From NCBI RefSeq assembly GCF_021729885.1, contig NZ_CP063401.1, forward strand, positions 124,001-188,000: a DNA stretch of 64,000 nucleotides. Reading direction: 5' to 3'. Within the stretch, counting starts at the first letter, position 1, and the number at the start of each line of letters is the position of its first letter. A program made the translations under genes and the position numbers. A model generated the notes under the pieces. It searched no databases, was not told the origin of the DNA, and saw only the letters and a list, made by a program, of their open reading frames with translations. Origin of the DNA: Devosia sp. SL43 (GTDB lineage: Bacteria; Pseudomonadota; Alphaproteobacteria; Rhizobiales; Devosiaceae). This document shows positions 54,212-64,000 of the stretch, one piece after another.

Positions 54212-54928
54212 ATGCGTAAGGTCCATGAGACTGTAGCCGAAGCGCTGGCCGGCGTGCTGGCCGACGGCATGACCATCATGTCGGGCGGTTTTGGCCTTTG
54301 CGGCATTCCCGAGGCTCTGATCGAGGGGATCGAGCGCTCGGGCGTCAGTGATCTCACGGTCATTTCCAACAATGCAGGCGTCGATGGCGTCGGTCTCGGT
54401 CGCCTGCTTGCGACCCGCCAGATCAGGAAGATGATTTCGTCCTATGTGGGCGAGAACAAGCTCTTCGCTCAGCAGTTCCTGTCGGGCGAGCTGGAGCTTG
54501 AATTTACCCCGCAAGGCACGCTGGCCGAGCGCATCCGGGCCGGGGGCGCGGGCATACCGGCCTTTTTCACCAAGACGGGCGTGGGTACAATCATCGCCGA
54601 TGGCAAGGAGGTGCGCAGCTTCGACGGCGAGGACTATGTGATGGAGCGCGGCTTGGTGGCCGACGTGTCGGTCGTGCATGCCTGGAAGGGCGATGCCGAG
54701 GGCAATCTCGTCTATCGCAAAACGGCGCGGAACTTCAATCCAATGATGGCAACAGCCGGTAAGGTAACCATCGCCGAGGTCGAGCATCTGGTCGAGGTCG
54801 GCGAAATCGAGCCCGACCAGATTCATACGCCGGGCATTTTCGTGTCGCGACTGGTGCATGTGCCCAACCCGGTCAAGCATATCGAGCAGCGTACGGTGCG
54901 GCCGCGCGCCATGGCGGAGGCGAACTGA
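54212..54928 (+). CDS. scoA: 3-oxoacid CoA-transferase subunit A
   Basis: 238 residues; alpha subunit that moves CoA from succinyl-CoA (or acetyl-CoA) to acetoacetate. Hallmarks are the start [20 protein letters not shown] and the [18 protein letters not shown] [39 protein letters not shown] and the C-terminal [11 protein letters not shown] also match SCOT-A/AtoD. GGAGGAGGG lies upstream of ATG 54212. It is the first gene of a three-gene operon. The succinyl-CoA donor is inferred from family and from the dehydrogenase nearby. Confidence 0.94.
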   Translation: MRKVHETVAEALAGVLADGMTIMSGGFGLCGIPEALIEGIERSGVSDLTVISNNAGVDGVGLGRLLATRQIRKMISSYVGENKLFAQQFLSGELELEFTPQGTLAERIRAGGAGIPAFFTKTGVGTIIADGKEVRSFDGEDYVMERGLVADVSVVHAWKGDAEGNLVYRKTARNFNPMMATAGKVTIAEVEHLVEVGEIEPDQIHTPGIFVSRLVHVPNPVKHIEQRTVRPRAMAEAN

Positions 54929-55587
54929 TGGCCTGGACCCGCGAACAGATGGCGGAACGCGCCGCGCGCGAATTGCAGGACGGCTTCTATGTGAACCTGG
55001 GCATCGGCATTCCGACGCTGGTGGCCAATTACATCCCCGATGGCATCGACGTGCGGCTGCAGAGCGAGAACGGCATGCTGGGCATGGGCCCGTTTCCCTT
55101 TGCCGGTGAGGAAGACGCGGACCTGATCAATGCCGGCAAGCAGACCATCACCGAGCTCCCGCTGACCAGCTTCTTCTCCAGCGCCGACAGCTTCGGCATG
55201 ATCCGGGGCGGGCACATCGATCTCTCCATCCTGGGCGCCATGCAGGTGGCCGAGAATGGCGACCTGGCCAACTGGATGATCCCGGGCAAGATGGTCAAGG
55301 GCATGGGCGGAGCGATGGACCTGGTCGCCGGCGTCAAGCGCGTCGTGGTGGTGATGGAGCATGAGGCCAAGGGCGAGCCCAAGCTGCTCAAGGCCTGCAC
55401 GCTGCCGCTTACTGGCCCGCGCGTGGCCGACATGGTGATCACCGATCTCGGCGTGTTCACGCTGGAACGTCGTGGCGAACCCAGCATGGTGCTGATCGAA
55501 CTGGCTGACGGGGTCACCGTTGAGGAAATCACCGCCAAGACCGAGGCGAAGTTCAGCATCGGACAGAGCCTGAGGGCGCTGGCATGA
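54928..55587 (+). CDS. scoB: 3-oxoacid CoA-transferase subunit B
   Basis: 219 residues; beta subunit with the catalytic glutamate in [34 protein letters not shown] and [15 protein letters not shown] are family signatures. Start and upstream stop overlap as TGATG, and its own stop overlaps the thiolase ATG (ATGA), so the three subunits are coupled in translation. Confidence 0.95.
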   Translation: MAWTREQMAERAARELQDGFYVNLGIGIPTLVANYIPDGIDVRLQSENGMLGMGPFPFAGEEDADLINAGKQTITELPLTSFFSSADSFGMIRGGHIDLSILGAMQVAENGDLANWMIPGKMVKGMGGAMDLVAGVKRVVVVMEHEAKGEPKLLKACTLPLTGPRVADMVITDLGVFTLERRGEPSMVLIELADGVTVEEITAKTEAKFSIGQSLRALA

Positions 55588-56759
55588 GCGACATCGTCAT
55601 TGTCAGTGCGGCGCGCACGGCCGTCGGGGCGTTCATGGGCGGGCTTGCTACTGTGCCGGCACATGAACTGGGCGCGACAGCCGTTGCTGCGGCGCTGCAG
55701 CGCGCCGGTGTGGACGCAAGCGATGTGGATGAGGTGATCCTGGGCCAGGTGTTGACGGCCGGTGCCGGGCAGAACCCGGCCCGGCAGGCGGCGATGCGCG
55801 CTGGCATTCCTCAAGGCGCGACGGCCTGGAGCCTCAATCAAGTCTGTGGCTCGGGGCTGCGCGCCGTGGCGCTCGGCATGCAGCAGATCGCGACCGGTGA
55901 TGCGCGGATCATCGTCGCGGGTGGACAGGAATCGATGTCGCTGGCGCCGCACTGCCAGCAATTGCGGGCACCGACAAAAATGGGGCCGATCACGCTGGTC
56001 GATACCATGGTGGTCGATGGCCTGATCGACGCCTTTGGCGGCTACCACATGGGCATCACCGCTGAGAACGTCGCCAAACAGTTCGGCATCGACCGGACGG
56101 CACAGGATGGCTTTGCCCTGGCCTCGCAACAGAAGGCCGCCGCAGCGCAGCAAGCGGGGCGGTTCAAGGCCGAGATCGCGCCGGTGACGGTCAAGACGCG
56201 CAAGGGCGACGTCATCGTCGACAGCGACGAATACATCCGCGCCGATACCAGTGCGGAAGCCTTGGCCAAGCTCCGGCCGGTCTTTGACAAGGATGGCACG
56301 GTCACCGCCGGCAATGCGTCGGGCATCAATGACGGCGCGGCCGCACTGGTGTTGATGCACGCCGATGAGGCCGCGCGTCGGGGCCTGACGCCACTGGCAC
56401 GGATTGCAGGCTGGGCGACGGCGGGGGTCGACCCCGCAGTAATGGGCACGGGACCAATACCGGCTTCGACCAAGGCGCTGGCCAAGGCCGGCTGGACGGT
56501 TGCCGATCTCGATCTGATCGAGGCCAACGAGGCCTTTGCGGCGCAGGCTTGTGCGGTCAATCAGGCCATGGGCTGGGATCCTGACAAGGTCAACGTGAAT
56601 GGTGGTGCCATTGCCATCGGGCATCCCATCGGGGCATCGGGTGCCCGAGTGCTGGTGACGCTGCTGCATGAACTGGCGCGGCGCGGTGGTCGCAAGGGCC
56701 TGGCAACCCTGTGTATCGGCGGCGGAATGGGCGTAGCGCTCTGCGTCGAGCGGGCGTGA
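55584..56759 (+). CDS. acetyl-CoA acetyltransferase (thiolase)
   Basis: 391 residues; splits acetoacetyl-CoA to two acetyl-CoA, or the reverse. The nucleophile Cys is in [20 protein letters not shown] near 89, the His in [18 protein letters not shown] near 348 and the second Cys in [16 protein letters not shown] near 378. Length is exactly that of AtoB/PhaA. With the CoA-transferase it channels acetoacetate to acetyl-CoA. Confidence 0.96.
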   Translation: MSDIVIVSAARTAVGAFMGGLATVPAHELGATAVAAALQRAGVDASDVDEVILGQVLTAGAGQNPARQAAMRAGIPQGATAWSLNQVCGSGLRAVALGMQQIATGDARIIVAGGQESMSLAPHCQQLRAPTKMGPITLVDTMVVDGLIDAFGGYHMGITAENVAKQFGIDRTAQDGFALASQQKAAAAQQAGRFKAEIAPVTVKTRKGDVIVDSDEYIRADTSAEALAKLRPVFDKDGTVTAGNASGINDGAAALVLMHADEAARRGLTPLARIAGWATAGVDPAVMGTGPIPASTKALAKAGWTVADLDLIEANEAFAAQACAVNQAMGWDPDKVNVNGGAIAIGHPIGASGARVLVTLLHELARRGGRKGLATLCIGGGMGVALCVERA

Positions 56760-56807
56760 CGCCGTTGCCCCAGCCATGAGTGGGGACTAGACTCGCCCAT
56801 CCAAGCA

Positions 56808-58238
<1,431 letters not shown>

Positions 58239-58258
58239 CTGTCCGAAATTCCGGACAG
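58239..58258. promoter_or_regulatory. palindrome, candidate upstream activator site
   Basis: Arms CTGTCCG and CGGACAG around AAATTC; 18 of 20 positions are symmetric. It starts directly after the activator's stop and is centred about 90 bp upstream of the sigma-54 -24 element, a normal distance for an enhancer site. Termination of the activator transcript is an alternative, but no T-run follows. Confidence 0.55.
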
Positions 58259-58329
58259 TGTCGTGTGCGCCGTACAAATCTGCGCGTCCGCCTCATCGGA
58301 AAACGCCCAGAACCCAGCCTTTCCGCGCT

Positions 58330-58345
58330 TGGCACGGAACTTGAT
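58330..58345 (+). promoter_or_regulatory. sigma-54 (-24/-12) promoter
   Basis: TGGCACG-GAAC-TTGAT matches the consensus TGGCACR-N4-TTGCW except for one base in the -12 box (A for C). The predicted transcript would start about 40 bp before the dehydrogenase ATG. It supports control by the adjacent sigma-54 activator. Confidence 0.75.
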
Positions 58346-58397
58346 AGGGAGTTCGGCAAAAGACCGGACCCATTGAAGGTCCGCTACAGGGTGGAGC

Positions 58398-59177
58398 ATG
58401 ACGATAAAGCGCGTGGCACTGGTCACAGGCTCGACGAGCGGCATTGGTCTCTCGATCGCCAGCAAGTTTGCGGCGATGGGTTATGGCGTAGCGATCAACA
58501 GCTTCGAGGCTGAGGCCGACGTCGTCGACGCGCTGCGTTCGGTGACAGGCAATGGCGTCAATGTGCGCTACTTCCAGTCGGACCTGTCCCTCAATGGCGG
58601 TGGTTACGATCTGGTCGGCGAGGTTGTTTCCGCCTTCGGACAACTCGATGTGCTGGTCAACAATGCCGGCGTGCAGAAGGTCGCCCCGATCGAAGACTTT
58701 CCGCCCGCCGATTGGGACCGCATTGTCGCGGTGAGCCTGGACTCGGCATTCCACACCATCCGCGCCGCACTACCCGGAATGGCCAGCCGCGGCTGGGGCC
58801 GCATCATCAACATAGCCTCGGCGCACGGCCTGCGTGCTTCGCCATTCAAATCGGCCTATGTGGCAACCAAGCATGCCGTCGTCGGGTTGACCAAGGCAGT
58901 CGCTCTGGAAACGGCGGAGAAGGGCATTACCGTCAATGCTATCTGCCCCGGCTATGTGTGGACGCCGCTTGTGGCCGCCCAGGTGGCTGACCAGGCACGG
59001 GTGCATGGCATGAGCGAGGAGCAGGTTGTGCGCGACGTGATCCTGGCGCCGCAGCCGACGCGGCAATTCGTACAGCCCGAGGAGATTGCCGAGTTGGCGG
59101 CCTATCTCTGCGGTGACCTGGCCCGCTCGATCACCGGCTCTGCCATTTCCATTGACGGCGGGTGGACAGCACGATGA
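58398..59177 (+). CDS. 3-hydroxybutyrate dehydrogenase-like short-chain dehydrogenase
   Basis: 259 residues; NAD+-dependent SDR that would oxidise 3-hydroxybutyrate to acetoacetate. Cofactor motif VTGSTSGIGLSIASKFA, LVNNAGVQKVAPIEDFPPAD, the active Ser in NIASAHGLRASPFKSAY and the YVATKHAVVG pair are present. NAICPGYVWTPLVAAQVADQ is a BdhA-type substrate-loop sequence. GGTGGAG lies before ATG 58398. First gene behind the sigma-54 promoter; overlaps the ATPase gene by 4 bp (ATGA). BdhA is favoured over other SDRs by sequence and by the CoA-transferase and thiolase upstream. Confidence 0.88.
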   Translation: MTIKRVALVTGSTSGIGLSIASKFAAMGYGVAINSFEAEADVVDALRSVTGNGVNVRYFQSDLSLNGGGYDLVGEVVSAFGQLDVLVNNAGVQKVAPIEDFPPADWDRIVAVSLDSAFHTIRAALPGMASRGWGRIINIASAHGLRASPFKSAYVATKHAVVGLTKAVALETAEKGITVNAICPGYVWTPLVAAQVADQARVHGMSEEQVVRDVILAPQPTRQFVQPEEIAELAAYLCGDLARSITGSAISIDGGWTAR

Positions 59178-59948
59178 GCGCAGCCATGACCCAGATCGAC
59201 CCCACACCTGACGTGATCCTCTCGGCCCGTGGCCTCACCAAGCGCTTTGCCGGCTTCGTTGCCGTCAACGGCGTCGATCTCGATGTGCAGCGTGGCTCGA
59301 TCCATGCGCTGATCGGGCCGAACGGCGCCGGCAAGACCACCTGCTTCAATCTCCTGACAAAATTCCTGCAGCCGAGCGCAGGCACCATCACCCTCAATGG
59401 GCGCGACATTACCCGCATGCCGGCCGCCGATATTGCGCGGCTGGGCCTGGTGCGATCATTCCAGATTTCGGCAGTGTTCCCCAAGCTCAGCGTGCTCGAA
59501 AACGTGCGCATCGCGCTGCAGCGGCGGCGCGGCGACAGCTTCGACTTCTGGCGCTCGCAGACGGTGCTGCACCAGCTCGACGCCGAAGCGGCGGAGCGCG
59601 TCGATGAGGTAGGGCTGTCGAGCTTTACGCACGAAACAGCAGGCGAACTGAGCTACGGCCGCAAGCGCGCGCTGGAGATTGCCACCACGCTAGCGCTCGA
59701 GCCCGAAATGCTGCTGCTCGACGAGCCGATGGCCGGCATGGCGCAGGAAGACGTGGCGCGCATCTCGGCGCTGATCCGCAAGATCTCGGCCAATCGCACC
59801 ATCCTGATGGTGGAACACAACCTCTCGGTCGTCGCCGATCTCTCCGATCGCATCACCGTATTGGCACGCGGGCAGGTGCTGGCCGAAGGCCCCTACGAGA
59901 CCGTAGCCAAGGATCCACGCGTCATCGAAGCCTATATTGGAGCCGGCC

Positions 59949-59956
<8 letters not shown>
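59174..59956 (+). CDS. branched-chain-amino-acid-type ABC transporter ATP-binding protein (LivG type)
   Basis: About 260 residues from ATG 59174, coupled to the dehydrogenase stop. Walker A GPNGAGKTT, LivG-type RLGLVRSFQISAVFPKLSV, signature LSYGRKRALEIATTLA and Walker B MLLLDEPMAGM. The signature reads LSYGRKR rather than LSGGQ, which is common in LivG. Part of a five-gene Liv-type importer. Confidence 0.93.
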
Positions 59957-60677
<721 letters not shown>

Positions 60678-60717
60678 CACCAAGCCGGAAATCGGCATTT
60701 TCAGGAGGAACGCAGTA

Positions 60718-61920
60718 ATGAACTTCAAGACCCTCATCCTGGCCTCGGCCACCAGCCTGTTGCTGGCAGGAACGGCCATGGCCCAGACTGCAATCAAGAT
60801 CGGCGTGCTTAACGACCGCTCGGGCGTCTATGCGGACCTGTCCGGCGAAGGCTCGGTTATTGCGGCCCGCATGGCCGTCGAGGACTTCGACGCTGCCGGC
60901 AAGGGCATCACTGTCGAGATCGTCTCGGCCGATCACCAGAACAAGCCCGACGTCGCCTCCAACATTGCCCGCCAGTGGTATGATCAGGACGGCGTCGATC
61001 TGATCGTGGACGTCCCGACTTCGTCGGCCGCCTTTGCGGTCAACGAGATCACCCGCGAGAAGAACAAGATCTTCATGAATTCGGGCGCTGGCTCGGCTGA
61101 CCTGACGGGTGCACAGTGCTCGCCCAACACGGTCCACTGGACCTATGACACCTGGGCGCTTGCCCATGGCACCGGCTCGGCCATGGTGGCCGAAGGCAAT
61201 ACCAAGTGGTTCTTCATCACGGCCGACTATGCCTTCGGCCAGGCTCTGGAGAAGGACACCACCGCCGTCGTCGAAGCCGCGGGCGGCGAAGTGCTCGGCG
61301 CGGTGCGCCATCCGTTCCCTGGCACCGACTTCTCATCCTACCTGTTGCAGGCCCAGGCTTCGGGTGCACAGGTGATCGGCCTGGCCAATGCCGGTGGCGA
61401 CACCGTCAACACCATCAAGCAGGCGTCCGAATTCGGCATCACACAGGCAGGCCAAGCCCTGGCCGGCCTCTTGATCTTCATCACCGATATCCACGCGCTG
61501 GGTCTTGAAACCGCGCAGGGCCTGGTGCTGACCGAAAGCTTCTACTGGGATCTCAACGACGAGACCCGCGCCTGGTCGGAGCGTTTCGCGGCCGAGAATG
61601 GCGGCAAGAAGCCGACCATGGTGCAGGCCGGCGTCTATGCCAGCGTGTTGCACTACCTCAAGGCGGTGGAATCCACCGGCGGCAAGGAAACCGAAGCCCT
61701 GATGGCGGCGATGAAGTCGACGCCAACCAGCGATCCGCTGTTCGGCGAGGGCATGATCCGCGAAGATGGCCGCAAGGTGCATGACATGTACCTGTTCGAG
61801 GTCAAGTCGCCGGCTGAATCGACCGGCCCATGGGACTACTACTCGCTGCTCGCCACCATCCCGGCCGCCGAGGCCTTCCGGCCGCTCGAAGACGGCGGCT
61901 GCGCCTTCTTGGCTGAGTAA
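60718..61920 (+). CDS. Liv-type periplasmic substrate-binding protein
   Basis: 400 residues with a signal peptide ending TAMAQT (hydrophobic core LILASATSLLLAGTAMA). Type-I periplasmic fold: IKIGVLNDRSGVYADLSGEG, DLIVDVPTSSAAFAVNEI, FFITADYAFGQALEKDTTAV. AGGAGG precedes ATG 60718. This sub-branch is usually annotated as amino-acid, amide or carboxylate binding. The dehydrogenase in the same operon makes 3-hydroxybutyrate or another short hydroxy acid a reasonable ligand (inference). Confidence 0.9.
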   Translation: MNFKTLILASATSLLLAGTAMAQTAIKIGVLNDRSGVYADLSGEGSVIAARMAVEDFDAAGKGITVEIVSADHQNKPDVASNIARQWYDQDGVDLIVDVPTSSAAFAVNEITREKNKIFMNSGAGSADLTGAQCSPNTVHWTYDTWALAHGTGSAMVAEGNTKWFFITADYAFGQALEKDTTAVVEAAGGEVLGAVRHPFPGTDFSSYLLQAQASGAQVIGLANAGGDTVNTIKQASEFGITQAGQALAGLLIFITDIHALGLETAQGLVLTESFYWDLNDETRAWSERFAAENGGKKPTMVQAGVYASVLHYLKAVESTGGKETEALMAAMKSTPTSDPLFGEGMIREDGRKVHDMYLFEVKSPAESTGPWDYYSLLATIPAAEAFRPLEDGGCAFLAE

Positions 61921-61982
61921 TCCACCACGGGCGCTCCGGCCCTGCCGGGGCGCCTCCTTCGTTTCCACCGGGACCGTTTGTC

Positions 61983-62870
61983 ATGTTCGAGCTTTTGGGC
62001 ATACCGCCACAGGCACTCTTCGGGCAGTTGCTGCTGGGGCTGATCAACGGCTCGTTCTATGCGCTGCTCAGCCTCGGGCTGGCGGTCATCTTCGGCCTGC
62101 TCAACATCATCAATTTTAGTCACGGCGCGCAGTATATGATGGGCGCCTTCGTCGCCTGGATGCTGCTGACCTATACCGGCATCAATTACTGGTGGGCGCT
62201 ATTGATCGTGCCGCTGGTGGTCGGCGCGAGCGGTGTTGTGATCGAACGGCTGATGATCAGCCGACTTTATCACCTCGACCATCTCTATGGACTGCTGCTG
62301 ACCTTTGGATTGGCGCTGATCATCCAGGGCCTGTTCCGCAACCAGTATGGCGTCTCGGGTCTGCCCTATTCGATTCCCGTCGAACTCTCGGGCGGCACCA
62401 ATCTGGGCTTCATGTTCCTGCCCAATTATCGCGGCTGGGTTATCGTCGCCTCGGTCGTGGTGTGCTTCGCGACCTGGTTCGCCATCGAAAAGACTCGGCT
62501 GGGTGCCTATCTCCGCGCCGCCACCGAGAACCCGACGCTGGTCGGTGCGTTCGGCATCAACGTGCCGCGCATGATCACGCTGACCTACGGCTTCGGCGTG
62601 GCGCTGGCCGCGCTGGCTGGCGTGCTGGCGGCGCCGATCTATTCGGTCAATCCCAATATGGGCGCCGATCTCATCATCGTGGTCTTTGCTGTTGTCGTCA
62701 TCGGCGGCATGGGCTCGATCCTGGGAGCCATCCTGACCGGCTTTGGCCTGGGCATCGTCGAGGGCCTTACCCGCGTGGTCTATCCCGAAGGCTCCGCCGT
62801 GGTGATCTTCGTTATCATGGCCATCGTGCTGCTTGTTAAGCCCGCCGGGCTCTTTGGAAGGACCCAGTGA
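61983..62870 (+). CDS. Liv-type ABC transporter permease (LivH type)
   Basis: 295 residues with about eight membrane helices. LLLGLINGSFYALLSLGLAV and FGLLNIINFSHGAQYMMGAF are LivH signatures; YLRAATENPTLVGAFGINV is the loop contacting the ATPase. The stop overlaps the LivM-type start region (TGATG). The ribosome site is weak (CGGGACC). Confidence 0.93.
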   Translation: MFELLGIPPQALFGQLLLGLINGSFYALLSLGLAVIFGLLNIINFSHGAQYMMGAFVAWMLLTYTGINYWWALLIVPLVVGASGVVIERLMISRLYHLDHLYGLLLTFGLALIIQGLFRNQYGVSGLPYSIPVELSGGTNLGFMFLPNYRGWVIVASVVVCFATWFAIEKTRLGAYLRAATENPTLVGAFGINVPRMITLTYGFGVALAALAGVLAAPIYSVNPNMGADLIIVVFAVVVIGGMGSILGAILTGFGLGIVEGLTRVVYPEGSAVVIFVIMAIVLLVKPAGLFGRTQ

Positions 62871-63850
62871 TGACCACCCAATCGGAAACCGGCTATCGTT
62901 CCGCAGCCGCCGCTTTGCCCGTCGGCACGCCGCGCCATCACCTGGTGATCTTTGCCACGCTGCTTGTCCTGCTGTTGCTGGCGCCTTCGGTGCTCTATCC
63001 CGTCTTCCTGATGAAGGTGCTCTGCTTCGCGCTCTTCGCCAGCGCACTCAATCTGTTGCTCGGCTTTGGCGGCCTGCTGTCCTTTGGGCACGCCGCCTTC
63101 TTCGGCTCGTCCAGCTATGTCGCGGCTTACGCCGCCAAGGCATGGGGCTTCAATCCCGAATTCGCCATCCTGCTGGGCGTGCTGGCGGCCGCTGTGTTGG
63201 GCCTTGTCATCGGTGCTCTGGCGATCCGACGGCAGGGCATCTATTTCGCCATGGTGACGCTGGCCTTTGCACAGATGGTGTTCTTCTTCGCCCTGCAGGC
63301 GCCTTTCACCGGCGGCGAAGACGGGATCCAGGCCGTACCGCGCGGCAGGCTCTTCGGCTTCATCGATCTCGCCTCCGATCGCACCCTCTATTTCGTGGTG
63401 CTGGCCATCGTCTTCGGCGCACTACTGCTGATCTACCGCATCATCCATTCCCCCTTCGGGCAGGTGCTCAAGGCTATCCGCGACAACGAGCCCCGCTCGA
63501 TCTCGCTGGGCTACAAGGTCAACCGTTACAAGCTGGCCGTCTTTGTCATGTCGGCCGCGCTGGCAGGCCTCGCCGGCGCCACCAAGGCCATTGTGTTCCA
63601 GCTGGCATCGCTCACGGACGTCTATTGGACAATGTCGGGCGAGGTGGTGCTCATGACCCTGCTCGGCGGCATGGGCACGGTTTTCGGCCCGCTCGTTGGC
63701 GCGGCAGTGATCGTTACTATGCAGAATTACTTTGCCAGCTTCGGCGCCTGGGTGACGGTGCTGCAGGGCGCCATCTTCGTGGTCAGCGTGCTGCTGTTCC
63801 GCGAAGGCATTGTCGGCGTGCTGGCCAAGTGGTGGAAGAAACCGCTGTAG
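62870..63850 (+). CDS. Liv-type ABC transporter permease (LivM type)
   Basis: 326 residues from ATG 62870 (GTG 62867 is one codon upstream). Membrane helices with LLLGFGGLLSFGHAAFFGSS, LAIRRQGIYFAMVTLAFAQM and the cytoplasmic loop VLKAIRDNEPRSISLGYKVN are characteristic of LivM. It ends the dehydrogenase-transporter operon. The 150 bp after it hold no recognised gene or strong terminator. Confidence 0.93.
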   Translation: MTTQSETGYRSAAAALPVGTPRHHLVIFATLLVLLLLAPSVLYPVFLMKVLCFALFASALNLLLGFGGLLSFGHAAFFGSSSYVAAYAAKAWGFNPEFAILLGVLAAAVLGLVIGALAIRRQGIYFAMVTLAFAQMVFFFALQAPFTGGEDGIQAVPRGRLFGFIDLASDRTLYFVVLAIVFGALLLIYRIIHSPFGQVLKAIRDNEPRSISLGYKVNRYKLAVFVMSAALAGLAGATKAIVFQLASLTDVYWTMSGEVVLMTLLGGMGTVFGPLVGAAVIVTMQNYFASFGAWVTVLQGAIFVVSVLLFREGIVGVLAKWWKKPL

Positions 63851-64000
63851 ACCTGCCTGGACAGGCTTCCCCTGGCGTTGGATCGTTCATGACCCAGCGC
63901 GCCGGCTAGGTCCTTTGGTGAGTTTGAACACTTTCGGACCAATCCTGGGTCTCACCGTTGAACGCTATTCCGGGTCAAAATCGCAGTTTGTTCCTCCTTT

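Noticed and set aside
56760..56807. CCCCA/TGGGG stem after the thiolase as a terminator
   Set aside because: Only 5 bp with an 8-nt loop and no T-run.

Overview
The window is high-GC, densely packed alphaproteobacterial DNA. Gene content (MalFGK-like sugar ABC transporter with an AraC regulator, CHASE2 adenylate cyclase, Liv-type ABC transporter, ketone-body genes) and codon use suggest a Hyphomicrobiales member such as Devosia or a relative. The genus is an inference; no rRNA or tRNA gene is present to fix it.

Left core (1-11.2 kb): a sugar ABC operon on the minus strand (ATPase cut by the window edge, two permeases, binding protein) diverges from an AraC-type regulator. A CHASE2 adenylate cyclase, a complete NitT/TauT-type ABC transporter and an M3 oligopeptidase follow.

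Accessory island (about 11.2-44.7 kb): a tyrosine recombinase sits at the left edge, followed by a visibly more A+T-rich, mosaic cell-surface polysaccharide locus. It holds a sulfotransferase/AlgX-like fusion, several glycosyltransferases, an FkbM methyltransferase, the complete dTDP-L-rhamnose set (rmlA, rmlD, rmlB, rmlC), rhamnosyltransferase-like enzymes, a Wzm/Wzt exporter, a FlaA1/CapD-type dehydratase, a WecA-type initiating transferase, a YfhO-like membrane glycosyltransferase, UDP-glucose dehydrogenase, a polyprenyl-phosphate-type glycosyltransferase with a flippase-like protein, a second sulfotransferase and an acyltransferase-3. Together these suggest a rhamnose-containing, possibly sulfated and acylated polymer exported by an ABC transporter. 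The island is scarred: a frameshifted TylF methyltransferase, two decayed IS3 transposases, scrambled wecA copies, a family of small unknown ORFs and three copies of a diverged 200-bp repeat.

Right core (44.7-64 kb): a 1,812-residue TIG-repeat autotransporter is divergent from a CadC-like membrane regulator. A GGDEF protein and a PAS-LuxR regulator follow. The last 10 kb forms a ketone-body / 3-hydroxybutyrate module: 3-oxoacid CoA-transferase A and B, thiolase, a sigma-54 activator, a 3-hydroxybutyrate dehydrogenase-like SDR and a five-gene Liv-type ABC transporter. A good -24/-12 promoter with an upstream palindrome precedes the SDR gene. It suggests that the activator switches on uptake and oxidation of 3-hydroxybutyrate or a similar acid, feeding acetoacetate to the CoA-transferase and thiolase.
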